A stretch of DNA of 64,000 nucleotides from Aquibacillus koreensis (GTDB taxonomy: Bacteria; Bacillota; Bacilli; Bacillales; Amphibacillaceae). Below, one piece after another: positions 1 to 10,777 of the stretch (the stretch's first letter is position 1; each line of letters begins with the position of its first letter). Below the pieces are notes generated by a model. The model searched no databases. It was not told the DNA's origin and saw only the letters and a program-made list of their open reading frames with translations. The stretch is taken from contig NZ_JAOALK010000013.1 of NCBI RefSeq assembly GCF_025154055.1, positions 1 to 64,000 on the forward strand. Reading direction: 5' to 3'. The translations under genes and the position numbers were made by a program.

Positions 1-361
1 GCGTGATTCTGACTCTGAATGGCTTTTGCTCGCACATGATGTCCGAATCCTAGCGTGATTCTGACTCTGAATGGCTTTTGCTCGCACATGATGTCCGAAT
101 CCTAGCGTGATTCTGACTCTCAATGGCTTTTGCTCGCACATGATGTCCGAATCCGTGCGTGATTCAGACTCTCAATGGCTTTTGCTCGCACATGATGTCC
201 GAATCCTAGCGTGATTCTGACTCTGAATGGCTTTTGCTCGCACATGATGTCCGAATCCTAGCGTGATTCTGACTCTGAAAGACTTTCGCACGCACATGAT
301 GTCCGAATCCTAGCGTGATTCTGACTCTGAAAGGCTTTCAGTCGCACATGTTGTCCAAATC
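1..361. repeat. 52-bp direct tandem repeat array, about 7 copies (family A)
   Basis: Units begin with GCGTGATTC at 1, 53, 105, 157, 209, 261 and 313, exactly 52 bp apart. The first six are nearly identical and the seventh decays after about 340. The array runs off the left edge, so the copy number is a minimum. Short dyads (GAATC and GATTC) flank each unit junction. Units are not a multiple of three and carry no reading frame. From 362 to the spore gene at 582 there is AT-rich sequence in which I see no gene or convincing promoter. Confidence 0.97.
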
Positions 362-581
362 GAAGTCTGTTCTGATTGGCTACTGCACGTCTTCTCTTGC
401 GAATTGACGATGAAATCAATAATTAAATTACTATACAGTTTATAGATAATCCGTTCTAATACAAAATTTAGTAATAAAAATTCTCCCTAAATATTTACAG
501 GGGTAAAGTAAGCTTCATCCACACACCATAAGAAATGAACAGTTATCTTCTGTTCACTTATCCCACAAGGAGTGATTGCGA

Positions 582-767
582 ATGGCTTCTAATAAATTGT
601 TAGTTCCAGGTGCAGAAAATGCGTTGAACAACATGAAAGAAGAAATCGCAAGCGAGTTTGGCGTTGAATTAGGCGCTGATACTACTGCGCGAGCAAACGG
701 TTCCGTGGGTGGCGAGATGGTTAAAAGAATGATCCAGATCGCCGAACAAAGTCTAGAAAATAAATAA
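582..767 (+). CDS. alpha/beta-type small acid-soluble spore protein (SASP)
   Basis: A 61-residue DNA-binding spore protein that coats DNA in the dormant spore, protects it against UV and is degraded at germination. The family signature is clear: [11 protein letters not shown] near the N-terminus, [20 protein letters not shown] in the middle (including the EFG germination-protease cleavage region) and a C-terminal [13 protein letters not shown] helix. The ATG at 582 is preferred because AAGGAG at 567-572 sits 9 bases upstream; an in-frame TTG at 576 would be too close. It is monocistronic and followed by a hairpin terminator. SASPs are normally transcribed by the forespore sigma factor SigG; I could not place that promoter with confidence. 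Which paralogue it is cannot be told. Confidence 0.96.
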   Translation: MASNKLLVPGAENALNNMKEEIASEFGVELGADTTARANGSVGGEMVKRMIQIAEQSLENK

Positions 768-791
768 ATTTTAAATTTTCTAGAAAAAGAA

Positions 792-819
792 GGGGGACTC
801 GGATTACGAGTTCCCCTTT
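792..819. terminator. bidirectional intrinsic terminator between SASP gene and DUF4349 gene
   Basis: A GGGGACTCG arm pairs with CGAGTTCCCC around a GATTA loop, with A-rich sequence on the left and a short T tract on the right, so it can serve both convergent genes. It overlaps the last codons of the minus-strand gene. Confidence 0.8.
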
Positions 820-1742
820 GGTTCATCTTTCATTCTTTTCCTAACGATACGATAAACAATGATGCCAAGGATTCCTAAAAGGATTAAAGAAGGGAGATTT
901 CCTACAAAAAATACAACCAATCCCGAAAACGCCGCTAGTAAAAAGTTGATACTATTCATAAATTGTTCTTTCGTTTTATCCCAAGTATTCAATTCTTCTT
1001 GATTTACAGAAGGAATGTTCACTCGGTTTTCATACATATGAATCGTAACGGTTGCGAGGTCTGATTGGTTTTTTAAGTAATTCATTTTACCAGTTAACTG
1101 CTCTATCTCTTCTTGAACCTTAGCTAAGTCTGATGATATTTTTAAGAGATCTTCCGTTTTTTCTGCTTGTTCCATAAAAGAAAGTAAACGTTCTTCTACT
1201 ACTCTTTTTGACTTCAATCGTGACTCTAAATCTACGTACTGTTCGGTTACATCTTCACCAGATACATTCTTTTCAACAACCTTCACACTACCTTGCTCGA
1301 TAAGTTGAATGAAGGATTGAAACTTTTCTTGCGGAATACGTACTTTAATCATTCCCTCAGAAAGGTCTTCCTCCGAACCGCCGTAGGTGTTTGATTCTAC
1401 AATATAACCGCCCTGGTCTGTAACTTGCTTTTGCAGTTCATTCATTGCGTTTGTATAGTTTTTTACTTCAACGGTAAGGTTTGCGTTATAAATAATCATC
1501 CTGTTTACTTGTGGTGTAGAACCGTTAGTGGCTTCATCTGCTACGACATCTTCCTGAGGTGATTCGGCCTGATTCTCGTATTCGCCATCGTCACTCATTT
1601 TCATTTCCATATCCGCAGATTCTTCCGTGTCCATTCCTGCATCTTCATTTGCGCTTTCCTCTAAAGAGTTTTGATCGTTACTACAAGCAACTAATATAAC
1701 GCCCAGCAGTATAAACATGATGTACAGTACACGCTTTTTCAT
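804..1742 (-). CDS. DUF4349 domain lipoprotein with C-terminal membrane segment
   Basis: A predicted 312-residue surface lipoprotein of the DUF4349 family, function unknown. The N-terminus is a lipoprotein signal (MKKRVLY, a hydrophobic stretch, then LVAC with Cys20 as lipidation site), followed by an acidic Glu/Asp/Met-rich linker to about residue 85. The conserved domain starts at RMIIYNANLTVEV and holds a long coiled coil rich in Glu/Lys (about 170-240). A hydrophobic segment near 270-300 with a trailing RKRMK is a membrane anchor. The ATG at 1742 is chosen because AAGGTGGG lies just upstream and the signal peptide begins there; the frame is open further upstream but would spoil the signal. 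It stands alone and converges on the SASP gene. Confidence 0.85.
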   Translation of the reverse strand: MKKRVLYIMFILLGVILVACSNDQNSLEESANEDAGMDTEESADMEMKMSDDGEYENQAESPQEDVVADEATNGSTPQVNRMIIYNANLTVEVKNYTNAMNELQKQVTDQGGYIVESNTYGGSEEDLSEGMIKVRIPQEKFQSFIQLIEQGSVKVVEKNVSGEDVTEQYVDLESRLKSKRVVEERLLSFMEQAEKTEDLLKISSDLAKVQEEIEQLTGKMNYLKNQSDLATVTIHMYENRVNIPSVNQEELNTWDKTKEQFMNSINFLLAAFSGLVVFFVGNLPSLILLGILGIIVYRIVRKRMKDEPKGNS

Positions 1743-2015
1743 ATTAACCCACCTTTTTTCTTTATTAAATAGACGGAATAGAATGAAATAGGTTACAAAG
1801 ATGCTTTTATGCATAAAAATGTAATGTTTATGCATAATTTAGCTTGTTATATATAGTCTATGTTGGAAAAAGTAATCGTTGGGTCTATACCATTGGAAAA
1901 TGAAGTTAGCTCATGACAGTAATCTTAATAAACGAAGCTATCATGGAAGGTAGGTAGACAAATATTAATTATTTAAAACCCTTGTAACGAATATACACCT
2001 ACCGCATACATTAAC

Positions 2016-2042
2016 GGGGACATTATTCTTAGTAATGTCCCC
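2016..2042. other. orphan perfect hairpin in the 1743-2242 intergenic region
   Basis: GGGGACATTA and TAATGTCCCC form a perfect 10-bp stem around a 7-base loop. There is no T tract on either strand and no gene ending nearby, so an ordinary terminator role is not supported. The remaining 500 bp between the DUF4349 gene and argG is AT-rich and otherwise empty except for the argG promoter. Confidence 0.6.
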
Positions 2043-2143
2043 TAAAAATTGCCGTCATTGAGTTGTTTTAAGCACTTGAATTAACACTATTATTCTGTAA
2101 TTATATTTTTTGAAAAAATAATAAAAAAAATATCGATTAACGG

Positions 2144-2178
2144 TTGAATTAATATACTTAATAGTGCATAATAATTCA
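2144..2178 (+). promoter_or_regulatory. predicted SigA promoter of argGH with overlapping ARG-box-like site
   Basis: TTGAAT at 2144-2149 and CATAAT at 2167-2172 are separated by 17 bases. TGCATAATAATTCA at 2165-2178 resembles the AT-rich palindromic ARG box bound by ArgR/AhrC and covers the -10 element, which would allow repression by arginine. The site is inferred from resemblance only. Confidence 0.5.
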
Positions 2179-2242
2179 TACACAATAAATTAAAATAATG
2201 TATCTATTGAAATATAAACACAAATGTTAGGGGAGATACCAA

Positions 2243-3505
2243 ATGGGTAAAGAAAAAATCGTATTAGCGTATTCTGGAGGATTAGATACTTCCGTTGCAA
2301 TTAAATGGTTACAAGATAAGTACAATTATGATGTTATTGCAGTTGGATTAGATGTTGGGGAAGGTAAAGATTTAGAGTTTGTTAAAAATAAAGCGCTAGA
2401 TGTTGGTGCGATTAAGTCTTATTCTGTAGATGCAAAAGCGCTTTATGCAGAAGATTTTGTCCTACCAGCCTTAAAAGCCAATCTTCTTTATGAAGGAATA
2501 TATCCGTTAGTATCAGCATTATCACGTCCGTTAATTGCAAAAGTACTTGTAGATATTGCTGAAAAAGAAGGCGCGGTAGCTGTTGCGCATGGTTGTACAG
2601 GAAAAGGAAATGACCAAGTAAGATTTGATGTGGCATTTACTGCTCTAAATCCAAACTTGAAGATCGTTGCTCCTGTACGTGAGTGGAAAATGACGAGAGA
2701 TGAAGAAATAAAATATGCACAAGACAATGGTATTCCAATTCCAATCGATTTAGATAACCCATACAGTGTAGACCAAAACTTATGGGGACGTAGTAATGAG
2801 TGTGGCATATTGGAAGATCCTTGGGCAGAGGCGCCAGAGGGTGCGTTTGAATTAACAACAAATCCAGAGGATGCACCAGATAAGCCACAAGTGGTTGAAA
2901 TTACTTTTGAACAAGGTAAACCAGTTTCACTTGATGGAAAATCAATGCCATTACATGAACTTATTCTTGAACTTAATAGCATAGCTGGAAAACACGGGGT
3001 AGGACGTATTGATCACGTAGAAAACCGTCTTGTTGGTATTAAGTCTCGTGAAGTATATGAGTGTCCTGGGGCAATTACTTTGATTACCGCACATAAGGAA
3101 CTTGAAGCTTTAACACTTCCAAGAGAAGTTGCTTCATTTAAGCCAATGATTGAGCACAAATTATCTGAAACTGTGTATAACGGTCTATGGTTCTCTCAAT
3201 TAACAGATGGTTTAAAAGCATTTATCGAAACAACACAAACGTATGTGTCTGGTACAGTGAAAGTGAAGCTTTATAAAGGTCACGCGCACGTACTTGGCCG
3301 TGAGTCTAAGCATTCTCTATATGATTTAGATCTTGCTACGTATAACAAAGGTGATGCATTCGATCACGATGCTGCACTAGGATTTATTAAGCTTTGGGGG
3401 TTACCAACACAAGTACACTCTCAAGTGAACAAAGTGCATGAAAATAAAGATGCTGCATCTATTGAAAAAGCAGTCGTTAGTGTAAAGGAAGCAGTGAAAC
3501 AATGA
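2243..3505 (+). CDS. argG: argininosuccinate synthase
   Basis: Joins citrulline and aspartate with ATP hydrolysis to AMP and PPi, giving argininosuccinate, the penultimate step of arginine synthesis. The 420-residue protein has the family length. The N-terminal ATP pyrophosphatase P-loop AYSGGLDTS is at residues 9-17, and [12 protein letters not shown] and the later [10 protein letters not shown] segment are typical of the family. The start follows an AGGGGAG ribosome binding site. Its stop codon overlaps the argH start (ATGA at 3502-3505), so the two are translationally coupled. The upstream promoter carries a candidate ArgR site. Identification is secure. Confidence 0.98.
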   Translation: MGKEKIVLAYSGGLDTSVAIKWLQDKYNYDVIAVGLDVGEGKDLEFVKNKALDVGAIKSYSVDAKALYAEDFVLPALKANLLYEGIYPLVSALSRPLIAKVLVDIAEKEGAVAVAHGCTGKGNDQVRFDVAFTALNPNLKIVAPVREWKMTRDEEIKYAQDNGIPIPIDLDNPYSVDQNLWGRSNECGILEDPWAEAPEGAFELTTNPEDAPDKPQVVEITFEQGKPVSLDGKSMPLHELILELNSIAGKHGVGRIDHVENRLVGIKSREVYECPGAITLITAHKELEALTLPREVASFKPMIEHKLSETVYNGLWFSQLTDGLKAFIETTQTYVSGTVKVKLYKGHAHVLGRESKHSLYDLDLATYNKGDAFDHDAALGFIKLWGLPTQVHSQVNKVHENKDAASIEKAVVSVKEAVKQ

Positions 3506-4929
3506 AGCTATGGGGCGGACGTTTTACAAAACCAACAAACGAATTAGTGGATGAATATACGGCATCGATCCGTTTCGACCAAAAATTAGCACAGTTTGAT
3601 ATCCAAGGAAGTCTTGCCCACGTAGAAATGCTAGCAAAGTGCAACATCATCTCTGATGAAGATGCTGCTACGATTTCAAAAGGATTGAAAGTTGTTGCAC
3701 AGAAAATAAATGCTGGCGAAGCAGAGTTAACAGAAGATAACGAAGACATTCATATGAATGTGGAAAAATTATTAATAGATGAAGTTGGCCCTGTCGGTGG
3801 TAAATTACACACCGGCAGAAGCCGTAATGACCAAGTAGCGCTTGATATGCGTTTATATTTACGTGATGCACTGATTACACTTAATCAACTACTCTTAAAT
3901 GTGCAACAGTCACTATATACGCAAGCCAAAGATAACTTGGATACAGTTTTACCAGGATACACGCACTTACAGCGTGCACAACCGGTATTATTCGGACACC
4001 ATATGATGGCTTATGTGTTTATGTTCCAAAGAGATATGGAACGCTTGCAGGATAGCTGGAAGCGTGTCAATCAATCACCACTTGGAGCAGGGGCACTTGC
4101 TGGGACATCTTTCCCGATCGACCGTCATTTTGTAGCAGAAAAGTTAAACTTTGATGGTATTTGTGATAACAGTTTAGACGCGGTTAGTGATCGGGATTTT
4201 GTTGTGGAGTTTTTATCCAACGCATCGCTAATATCTGTGCACCTTTCACGTCTCTGTGAAGAGCTTGTCCAATGGTCAAGTGCTGAATTCAATTTTGTGG
4301 AATTAGATGATGCATTCTGTACAGGAAGTAGTATGATGCCACAGAAGAAGAATCCAGATGTTGCAGAGTTAGTGCGTGGTAAAACAGGAAGAGTAGTTGG
4401 AAACCTTATCGGGATGTTAACGACATTAAAAGGTTTACCATTAGCTTATAACAAAGACATGCAAGAAGATAAAGAAGGTATGTTTGATACAGTCGAAACA
4501 TTAAAAGGTGCCTTAGCTTTATTTGCACCAATGATTGAGACAATGGATGTGAAGAAAGAAAATATGTATGAAGCGGTGGCGAAGGATTACTCTAATGCCA
4601 CGGATCTTGCTGATTATCTTGTAGGTAAAGACCTTCCATTTAGAGAAGCCCATGCAGTTGTGGGGCAAGTCGTATTACATTGTATCAACGAAAATAAGTA
4701 TCTGCTTGATCTTAAATTGGAAGAATTTCAGGAATTTTCTTCTTTAATTGAAGGAGATATCTATGATGTCCTTTCACCAAAAGCGGTAGTAAATGCACGT
4801 AACGTGGCTGGTGGTACTGCTAGAAACCGTGTGGAAGAACAAATAGAAAAAGCGGAAAAGTTATTCGAAGCAAGTGACGAGTGGATTGAAAAGCATGCGA
4901 AACAAATTAGTGTGCTAATAGCTGAATAA
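3502..4929 (+). CDS. argH: argininosuccinate lyase
   Basis: Cleaves argininosuccinate into arginine and fumarate, the last step of the pathway. The 475-residue protein belongs to the fumarase/aspartase superfamily; its signature loop [12 protein letters not shown] is at about residues 275-286 and carries the catalytic serine. [14 protein letters not shown] and the [11 protein letters not shown] segment are also diagnostic. It overlaps argG by four bases and is followed by a strong terminator, so argGH is a two-gene operon. It is slightly longer than many bacterial homologues, with an ordinary C-terminus. Confidence 0.98.
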   Translation: MKLWGGRFTKPTNELVDEYTASIRFDQKLAQFDIQGSLAHVEMLAKCNIISDEDAATISKGLKVVAQKINAGEAELTEDNEDIHMNVEKLLIDEVGPVGGKLHTGRSRNDQVALDMRLYLRDALITLNQLLLNVQQSLYTQAKDNLDTVLPGYTHLQRAQPVLFGHHMMAYVFMFQRDMERLQDSWKRVNQSPLGAGALAGTSFPIDRHFVAEKLNFDGICDNSLDAVSDRDFVVEFLSNASLISVHLSRLCEELVQWSSAEFNFVELDDAFCTGSSMMPQKKNPDVAELVRGKTGRVVGNLIGMLTTLKGLPLAYNKDMQEDKEGMFDTVETLKGALALFAPMIETMDVKKENMYEAVAKDYSNATDLADYLVGKDLPFREAHAVVGQVVLHCINENKYLLDLKLEEFQEFSSLIEGDIYDVLSPKAVVNARNVAGGTARNRVEEQIEKAEKLFEASDEWIEKHAKQISVLIAE

Positions 4930-4941
4930 CAAACAAACACG

Positions 4942-4984
4942 GAACTAAGTCTCTGCCTCATTAGAGAGGCTTAGTTCTTGTTAT
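4942..4984 (+). terminator. intrinsic terminator after argH
   Basis: GAACTAAG at 4942-4949 pairs with CTTAGTTC at 4970-4977, extended internally by TCTCT/AGAGA, and is followed by a T-rich stretch. It ends the argGH operon ahead of the separate carAB-argF promoter region. Confidence 0.85.
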
Positions 4985-5051
4985 ATAAGTGGGGAGTATA
5001 GTAAAGGTGATTCTTAGTTTGCCAATATGAATGGGAGGCTAAGCCTTTATT

Positions 5052-5080
5052 TTGCCAAGGCTTGTATAATTATAAATAAT
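5052..5080 (+). promoter_or_regulatory. possible promoter of carAB-argF
   Basis: TTGCCA at 5052-5057 and AATAAT at 5075-5080 are 17 bases apart. The downstream stretch 5063-5097 is a run of TATAA/TATTA words of the kind ArgR binds, but no single site is convincing. The position about 80 bases ahead of carA fits an arginine-controlled promoter. Confidence 0.3.
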
Positions 5081-5158
5081 TAAGTATAAATATTAGGTTG
5101 GTCAGGAGCGGTTTTCTACCAATTTATTATACGAACCTAGTTTTGGGAGGGAGCATCT

Positions 5159-6250
5159 ATGGAGGAAAAAGTAGGTTATCTTACATTAAGCACAGGGGAC
5201 GTTCTAGAAGGGGTATGGTTAGGCTCTAGTGTAACAGCAGAAGGAGAAATGGTGTTTAATACCGCGATGACTGGTTACCAAGAGGTAATGACAGATCCAT
5301 CTTATGCAGGGCAAATTGTTACAATGACATATCCTTTGATCGGTAACTATGGGTTCAACGATATTGATTCAGAAAGTATCAAACCATCTTTATCTGGATT
5401 AATTATCTCCAATCCATGTTATACACCGGACCACTATCAATCTAATTATTCCATCGTTGAGATGATTGAAAAATATAATATACCAACACTGTACGGAGTG
5501 GATACGAGAGCACTTACCCGTATTATCCGAGAACAAGGTGAAGTATACGGGAAAATTACTGAAAATAAAGAAAACTTCCCGGAGAAAGACACTGTAGCAA
5601 CTAATGTAGTGCAACGAGTATCCGTGACGGAAATTAAAAGCTTTAAAACTAAAAAACAAGCTTTTTCGGCCCCTCATGTGGTGGTGATGGATTTTGGATT
5701 TAAACATTCGATTATGCATTCTCTTTTAGATCTCGGTTGTGACGTATCGGTTGTTCCTTTTGATACTACATTTGAGCAAATCCAAGCATTGGATCCGGAT
5801 GGGATTTTGCTTTCCAATGGACCAGGTAATCCGAAAAGCCTTAGTCACTTAGCCTCCAACATTAAGCAGATTGCTGATCATTATCCAACGCTAGGTATTT
5901 GTCTAGGTCATCAGCTTGTAGCTTTAGCTTATGGTGCGACGACTAAACGTTTACCATATGGACATAGAGGAAGTAATCACCCAGTAAAAGACTTAATCAC
6001 TGGTAATGTACTCATCACTTCTCAAAATCATGGCTATGTAGTCGATATGGATTCAGTGGAAGAGAAAGACTGGCAAGTATCGCACATTAACGTAAATGAC
6101 AAGTCTGTGGAGGGATTAATTCACCGCACGAAGAATGTGATGACCGTTCAATTCCACCCTGAAGCACACCCAGGCCCAATTGACACACACAACATTTTCG
6201 TAAACTTTACTAAACAACTAGTAGCAAAGGGAGAGAAACAGCATGCCTAA
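5159..6250 (+). CDS. carA: carbamoyl-phosphate synthase small (glutaminase) subunit, arginine-linked
   Basis: Hydrolyses glutamine and channels ammonia to CarB for carbamoyl phosphate synthesis. The 363-residue protein has the CPSase small-chain N-terminal domain ([17 protein letters not shown]) and a class I glutamine amidotransferase domain with nucleophile Cys248 in GICLGHQ and the later FHPEAHPGP. The ATG at 5159 follows GGGAGGGAG. Its end overlaps carB by 8 bases. Placement with argF and beside argGH indicates the arginine enzyme rather than the pyrimidine PyrAA paralogue; this assignment rests on context. Regulation by arginine is inferred. Confidence 0.96.
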   Translation: MEEKVGYLTLSTGDVLEGVWLGSSVTAEGEMVFNTAMTGYQEVMTDPSYAGQIVTMTYPLIGNYGFNDIDSESIKPSLSGLIISNPCYTPDHYQSNYSIVEMIEKYNIPTLYGVDTRALTRIIREQGEVYGKITENKENFPEKDTVATNVVQRVSVTEIKSFKTKKQAFSAPHVVVMDFGFKHSIMHSLLDLGCDVSVVPFDTTFEQIQALDPDGILLSNGPGNPKSLSHLASNIKQIADHYPTLGICLGHQLVALAYGATTKRLPYGHRGSNHPVKDLITGNVLITSQNHGYVVDMDSVEEKDWQVSHINVNDKSVEGLIHRTKNVMTVQFHPEAHPGPIDTHNIFVNFTKQLVAKGEKQHA

Positions 6251-9200
6251 GTTCGAGCATATCAAGAAAGTACTAGTCATAGGTTCAGGCCCAATTGTGA
6301 TCGGGCAAGCAGCTGAATTTGACTATGCTGGTACCCAGGCTTGCTTAGCGTTAAAAGAAGAAGGCGTTGAAGTAATCCTTGTTAATAATAATCCTGCAAC
6401 GATCATGACCGATGAAAATATTGCAGATAAAGTATATTTAGAACCGTTAACTTTAGAATCCATTACTAAAATAATTGAGAAAGAACAACCAGATGGATTA
6501 CTGCCTACATTGGGTGGTCAAACAGGGCTAAACATGGCGATTCTTCTCACAAATGCTGGGGTTTTGGAAAAGCATAAAGTAGAGTTGTTGGGCACACCGC
6601 TTGATACGATTCAAAAAGGTGAGGATCGTGAAATCTTTAAATCGATGATGAAATCCATTGATGAGCCTGTTGCAGAAAGTAAATCCACGACCTCGGTTGA
6701 AGAAGCCGTTACATTTGCAAAAACAGTAGGTTATCCACTTATCGTAAGACCAGCTTACACACTAGGTGGTGCTGGTGGTGGTATTGCGAAAGATGAGCAA
6801 CATCTTCGGACAATTGTTAAAAATGGCCTTTATGCAAGTCCAATCAACCAAGTGTTGATTGAACAAAGCGTTAAAGGATGGAAAGAAATTGAATATGAAG
6901 TCATGCGTGATGCAAATGATACATGTATTATCGTGTGTAATATGGAAAACTTTGATCCTGTAGGTGTACATACTGGAGACAGTATCGTTGTTGCACCATC
7001 ACAAACGTTAAATGACAGGCAGTACCAAATGCTACGTACATCTTCATGTCGTGTAATCCGTGAATTAGGAGTAATTGGCGGATGTAATATTCAATTTGCA
7101 CTTAATCCAGAAAGCAATGAATATATCATTATTGAAGTAAATCCACGAGTTAGTCGTTCGAGTGCTTTGGCATCAAAGGCTACTGGTTATCCAATTGCTA
7201 GAATTGCTGCGAAAGTCGCGCTTGGCTATCACTTGGATGAAGTAATAAACCCAATCACTGGTGATACGTATGCTAGCTTTGAACCAGCGATTGACTATAT
7301 TGCACTGAAGATTCCACGTTGGCCTTTTGACAAGTTTACGAAGGCTGACAGATTACTTGGTACGCAAATGAAAGCAACAGGGGAAGTAATGGCGTTGGCA
7401 AGAAATTTCCCAGCTGCTTTAAATAAAGCGGTGCGTTCATTGGAAATAGGATTGGACTATGTACACTTGCCAAGTCTAGAAAAATTAACAGATGCACAGA
7501 TTAACCATGAGTTAGACGAAGCGACGGATGACCGTTTGTTTGTTGTGGCTGAAGCATTGCGACGAGGTTATACAGTCGATGCTATTCATGACATAACGGC
7601 GATTAATAAGTACTTCTTACATGAATTGTCCATCTTGATTCATACTGAAAAAGATCTAAAGCAGAAGCAGTGGGCGGATCTTAGTGATCAAACCTTGAAA
7701 AAGGCAAAATTATTAGGTTTTACAGACCAAACACTGGCAACACTACTAAATGTCCAAACAGAAGACGTAAGAAAACGATTAGAAACATCTAATCTAGCAC
7801 CCTCTTATAAAATGGTAGATACATGTGCAGCTGAGTTTTCTGCGGAAACACCATATTTCTACAGTTCATGGAATGAGATCGATGAAGTTGAGCCATTAAC
7901 TGGTTCCAAACGTATGGTGGTACTTGGATCTGGACCGATACGAATTGGTCAGGGTGTAGAATTTGACTATTGCTCTGTTCACGCGGCGATGTCTTTAAGA
8001 GAACAAAAAATTGACGCGATTGTTATTAACAATAATCCGGAAACTGTAAGTACGGATTTCAATACGGCAGACCATCTTTATTTTGAACCACTAACAGAAG
8101 AAGACGTATTGCATGTAGTGAAGAAAGAAAATGCAGATGGTGTTCTAGTACAATTCGGCGGTCAAACAGCTATCAATCTAGCGAATGGGCTAGAGAAAGC
8201 AGGCGTAAAAATCGTTGGAACAGATTTGAAGGCGATTGAGGCGGTAGAAGATCGTGATCAGTTCTATCAATTGTTGCAAAAACTAGACATTCCTCATATC
8301 CCAGGGGAATCTGTCATGAACTTTGATGATGCAAAAGAAGTGGCTACAAAGATTGGGTATCCTATTCTTATTCGTCCATCGTATGTTATTGGTGGAAGAG
8401 GAATGGTTGTCGTTCGTAATGAAAACCAATTAATGAACTATCTTGAAAATATAAAAGAAACGTCACCAGGTTCTCGTATCTTCCCATTATTGATCGATCG
8501 ATTTATTACTGGATCTGAAGTAGAGATCGATGCGGTATGTGACGGAGAAGATATATTAATTCCAGGAATTTTTGAACATGTGGAACGTGCAGGTGTACAC
8601 TCTGGAGATAGTATTGCTATTTTCCCTGCGCCTAGCTTAAATGATGCCCAAAAGAAACTCATTGAATCTTACGCACAGAAGATCTCTAAGGAACTTGATG
8701 TAAAAGGAATTATGAATATCCAGTTTGTAATCAGTGAGGACAAAAAGACCATCTATGTGTTGGAAGTAAACCCACGTGCTTCAAGAACTGTACCCATTTC
8801 TAGTAAGATTACTGGGGTACCAATGGTTGATTTAGCGACTCGCGTGCAAATGGGTGAAGCGTTAGAAGACCAAGAGTGGAAGTTAGGGTTGCATCAGGAT
8901 GTTCCATTTTATGCTGTGAAAATGCCTGTATTTTCAACAAACAAATTACCTGGGGTTGATTCCTTCTTAGGACCAGAAATGAAATCAACAGGGGAAGCGA
9001 TTGGTCTAGGTTCTACAGTTGAAACGGCGATGGCCAAAGCATTCGGCTGGAAGGAAAAAAGTCTGAAGCCATTAACAAAAGAGGATACGATTTTCTTATC
9101 GATGGATGTTGTATATGACAATGTGATAGAGTCTCTATCAGGCTTATCTGCTAAAATAGCTGCGGATGAAGCAACTGCAAAACTACTAGACGTTAACGGA

Positions 9201-9479
9201 ATAAAGGTTGACCAACAAATAACTATTTCAGAAGCACAAGAGATTTGTCTAGACAATGGTTTCCAATTGATGTGTAGCACCAATCATAATGGAGAGTATG
9301 ATGAACACGTGAAGCTAAGAGAAGATGCCTTAAAGTCGGATACCATGTGTGTTACATCGAACGAAACCTTGTTTGTATATATACAAGCGGCGGGGCAAGT
9401 CCAAGAAGAACCGGTTGCTATTAATTCGTACACGAAAGAACGTAATCAAATCAACAAAAAGGAGCGTGTGTTGCGGTGA
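6243..9479 (+). CDS. carB: carbamoyl-phosphate synthase large subunit, arginine-linked
   Basis: Makes carbamoyl phosphate from bicarbonate, ammonia and two ATP. At 1078 residues it has the two homologous halves of the family: the first opens with [19 protein letters not shown] and an ATP-grasp domain with [12 protein letters not shown]; the second begins near residue 556 with [18 protein letters not shown] and has [13 protein letters not shown]-terminal MGS-like regulatory domain follows, with a short basic tail. It is coupled to carA (8-base overlap) and to argF (GTGA at 9476-9479). As with carA, the arginine assignment is contextual. Confidence 0.97.
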   Translation: MPKFEHIKKVLVIGSGPIVIGQAAEFDYAGTQACLALKEEGVEVILVNNNPATIMTDENIADKVYLEPLTLESITKIIEKEQPDGLLPTLGGQTGLNMAILLTNAGVLEKHKVELLGTPLDTIQKGEDREIFKSMMKSIDEPVAESKSTTSVEEAVTFAKTVGYPLIVRPAYTLGGAGGGIAKDEQHLRTIVKNGLYASPINQVLIEQSVKGWKEIEYEVMRDANDTCIIVCNMENFDPVGVHTGDSIVVAPSQTLNDRQYQMLRTSSCRVIRELGVIGGCNIQFALNPESNEYIIIEVNPRVSRSSALASKATGYPIARIAAKVALGYHLDEVINPITGDTYASFEPAIDYIALKIPRWPFDKFTKADRLLGTQMKATGEVMALARNFPAALNKAVRSLEIGLDYVHLPSLEKLTDAQINHELDEATDDRLFVVAEALRRGYTVDAIHDITAINKYFLHELSILIHTEKDLKQKQWADLSDQTLKKAKLLGFTDQTLATLLNVQTEDVRKRLETSNLAPSYKMVDTCAAEFSAETPYFYSSWNEIDEVEPLTGSKRMVVLGSGPIRIGQGVEFDYCSVHAAMSLREQKIDAIVINNNPETVSTDFNTADHLYFEPLTEEDVLHVVKKENADGVLVQFGGQTAINLANGLEKAGVKIVGTDLKAIEAVEDRDQFYQLLQKLDIPHIPGESVMNFDDAKEVATKIGYPILIRPSYVIGGRGMVVVRNENQLMNYLENIKETSPGSRIFPLLIDRFITGSEVEIDAVCDGEDILIPGIFEHVERAGVHSGDSIAIFPAPSLNDAQKKLIESYAQKISKELDVKGIMNIQFVISEDKKTIYVLEVNPRASRTVPISSKITGVPMVDLATRVQMGEALEDQEWKLGLHQDVPFYAVKMPVFSTNKLPGVDSFLGPEMKSTGEAIGLGSTVETAMAKAFGWKEKSLKPLTKEDTIFLSMDVVYDNVIESLSGLSAKIAADEATAKLLDVNGIKVDQQITISEAQEICLDNGFQLMCSTNHNGEYDEHVKLREDALKSDTMCVTSNETLFVYIQAAGQVQEEPVAINSYTKERNQINKKERVLR

Positions 9480-10432
9480 CAGTAGGTGTAACCTCCCAAG
9501 ATATAAAAGAACAATTAAAAGGTCGCGACATGTTAACGTTGGCTGACTATTCACCAGAAGAGATCGACTATCTACTGGAGCTAGCGGAAGAGATAAAGAC
9601 AAAGCATAAAAATGGAGAAATCGTTCAACCGCTAAAAGGCAAGATCTTAGGAATGATTTTTGAAAAATCATCCACACGTACACGCGTATCCTTTGAATCT
9701 GGTATTTATCAATTAGGTGGAACAGGACTTTTTCTTAGTTCAAAAGATATCCAGTTAGGTAGAGGGGAACCGATCTCGGATACAGCAAAAGTATTGTCAG
9801 GTTATTTAGATGGTATTATGATTCGAACTTTTTCGCAGGCAGATGTGGAAGAGTTAGCAGAGAATGCAAGTATTCCTGTAATCAATGGTCTTACAGATGA
9901 CTATCACCCATGCCAGGTGCTTGCAGACTTACAAACGATCAAAGAAGTAAAAGGTAGTTTGAAGGGCAAAAAGATCGCCTATATTGGTGATGGCAATAAC
10001 ATGGCCAATTCACTTATGATTGGTGCGGCTAAAATGGGACTCGATGTTGCGATTGCAGCTCCGGAAGGTTACCAGCCAAGTCCTGCTATCACGGAGAAAG
10101 CGAAAGGCTTTGCTGTTGGTACAGAAGTGTTGGTTACATCAGACCCAGTTGAAGCTGTCAAAGATGCAGATGTAATCTACACAGATGTCTGGGCAAGCAT
10201 GGGGCAAGAAAGTGAGCAATTAGAGCGCGAGAAACACTTTGCGAACTTCCAGGTTAATGATGAGCTGTTTAGCTATGCGAAGACGGACGCCATTTTTATG
10301 CATTGCCTACCTGCGCATAGAGGTGAAGAAGTGTCGGCAGAAGTTATTGATGGAAAACAATCTGTTGTGTTCCAACAAGCAGAAAATAGATTACATGCAC
10401 AGAAAGCGCTAATGGTAGCTTTAATGGGCTAA
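9476..10432 (+). CDS. argF: ornithine carbamoyltransferase
   Basis: Transfers the carbamoyl group to ornithine to form citrulline, feeding ArgG. The 318-residue protein carries the carbamoyl phosphate motif SSTRT at residues 65-69 and the ornithine/catalytic motif HCLPAHRG at about 276-283, which separates it from aspartate carbamoyltransferase. It starts with GTG overlapping the carB stop, a four-base GTGA overlap, with AAAAAGGAG upstream inside carB. A hairpin terminator follows. An anabolic role is indicated by the company of carAB and argGH and the absence of arcA/arcC nearby. Confidence 0.97.
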   Translation: MTVGVTSQDIKEQLKGRDMLTLADYSPEEIDYLLELAEEIKTKHKNGEIVQPLKGKILGMIFEKSSTRTRVSFESGIYQLGGTGLFLSSKDIQLGRGEPISDTAKVLSGYLDGIMIRTFSQADVEELAENASIPVINGLTDDYHPCQVLADLQTIKEVKGSLKGKKIAYIGDGNNMANSLMIGAAKMGLDVAIAAPEGYQPSPAITEKAKGFAVGTEVLVTSDPVEAVKDADVIYTDVWASMGQESEQLEREKHFANFQVNDELFSYAKTDAIFMHCLPAHRGEEVSAEVIDGKQSVVFQQAENRLHAQKALMVALMG

Positions 10433-10437
10433 CAAGG

Positions 10438-10473
10438 AAAGTCTAGACGATGTCTAGGCTTTTTTATTTTTTT
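10438..10473 (+). terminator. intrinsic terminator after argF
   Basis: An AAGTCTAGA arm and a TCTAGGCTT arm flank a 4-5 base loop and run into a long T-rich tract. Confidence 0.85.
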
Positions 10474-10487
10474 GAGAGATAGATTGG

Positions 10488-10668
10488 GCGGCCATTTTTT
10501 CCGTTATTTTCATGAAAACTACCAATTCCAAGTTGCAAGAGGACATTTTTTCCGCTATTCACTCCAAATAATAGAAATAAGACTACTAGTTAGTAAAATA
10601 GCGGAAAAAATGTCCGCGAACTTACCAAAATCATTAATTTAACTATAAATAGCGGAAAAAATGTCCGC
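10488..10668. repeat. 181-bp intergenic element, family C copy 1 (two forward and two inverted boxes)
   Basis: Forward boxes of the type GGACATTTTTTCCGCTATT start at 10490 and 10541 (51 bp apart). Inverted boxes starting GCGGAAAAAATGTCC lie at 10601 and 10652 (51 bp apart). The forward-to-inverted step is 60 bp. A second element at 47150-47330 has the same four boxes at identical spacings. The region 10474-10777 between argF and pncA holds nothing else that I can recognise. Confidence 0.9.
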
Positions 10669-10777
10669 CTAGGCTACCCAGCACTCTTTCTCATAACAAA
10701 ATAGAATAGAGGAAAGGTTTCCGATCAGTGACCGTAGAATTAGTTAATGTAGAGTGAAAACAGAAGGAGAGAGGATC

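Noticed and set aside
1-361. CRISPR array
   Set aside because: The whole 52-bp unit is repeated; there are no unique spacers and no cas genes in the window.
2488-2982. Long minus-strand open frame inside argG, with similar ones in carB, ribBA, typA and cshA
   Set aside because: These are antisense shadows of strongly coding genes, without ribosome binding sites or plausible proteins.
5098-5130. Riboswitch or attenuator ahead of carA (TTGGT...ACCAA)
   Set aside because: Only a 5-bp stem with a large loop and no T tract; too weak to call.
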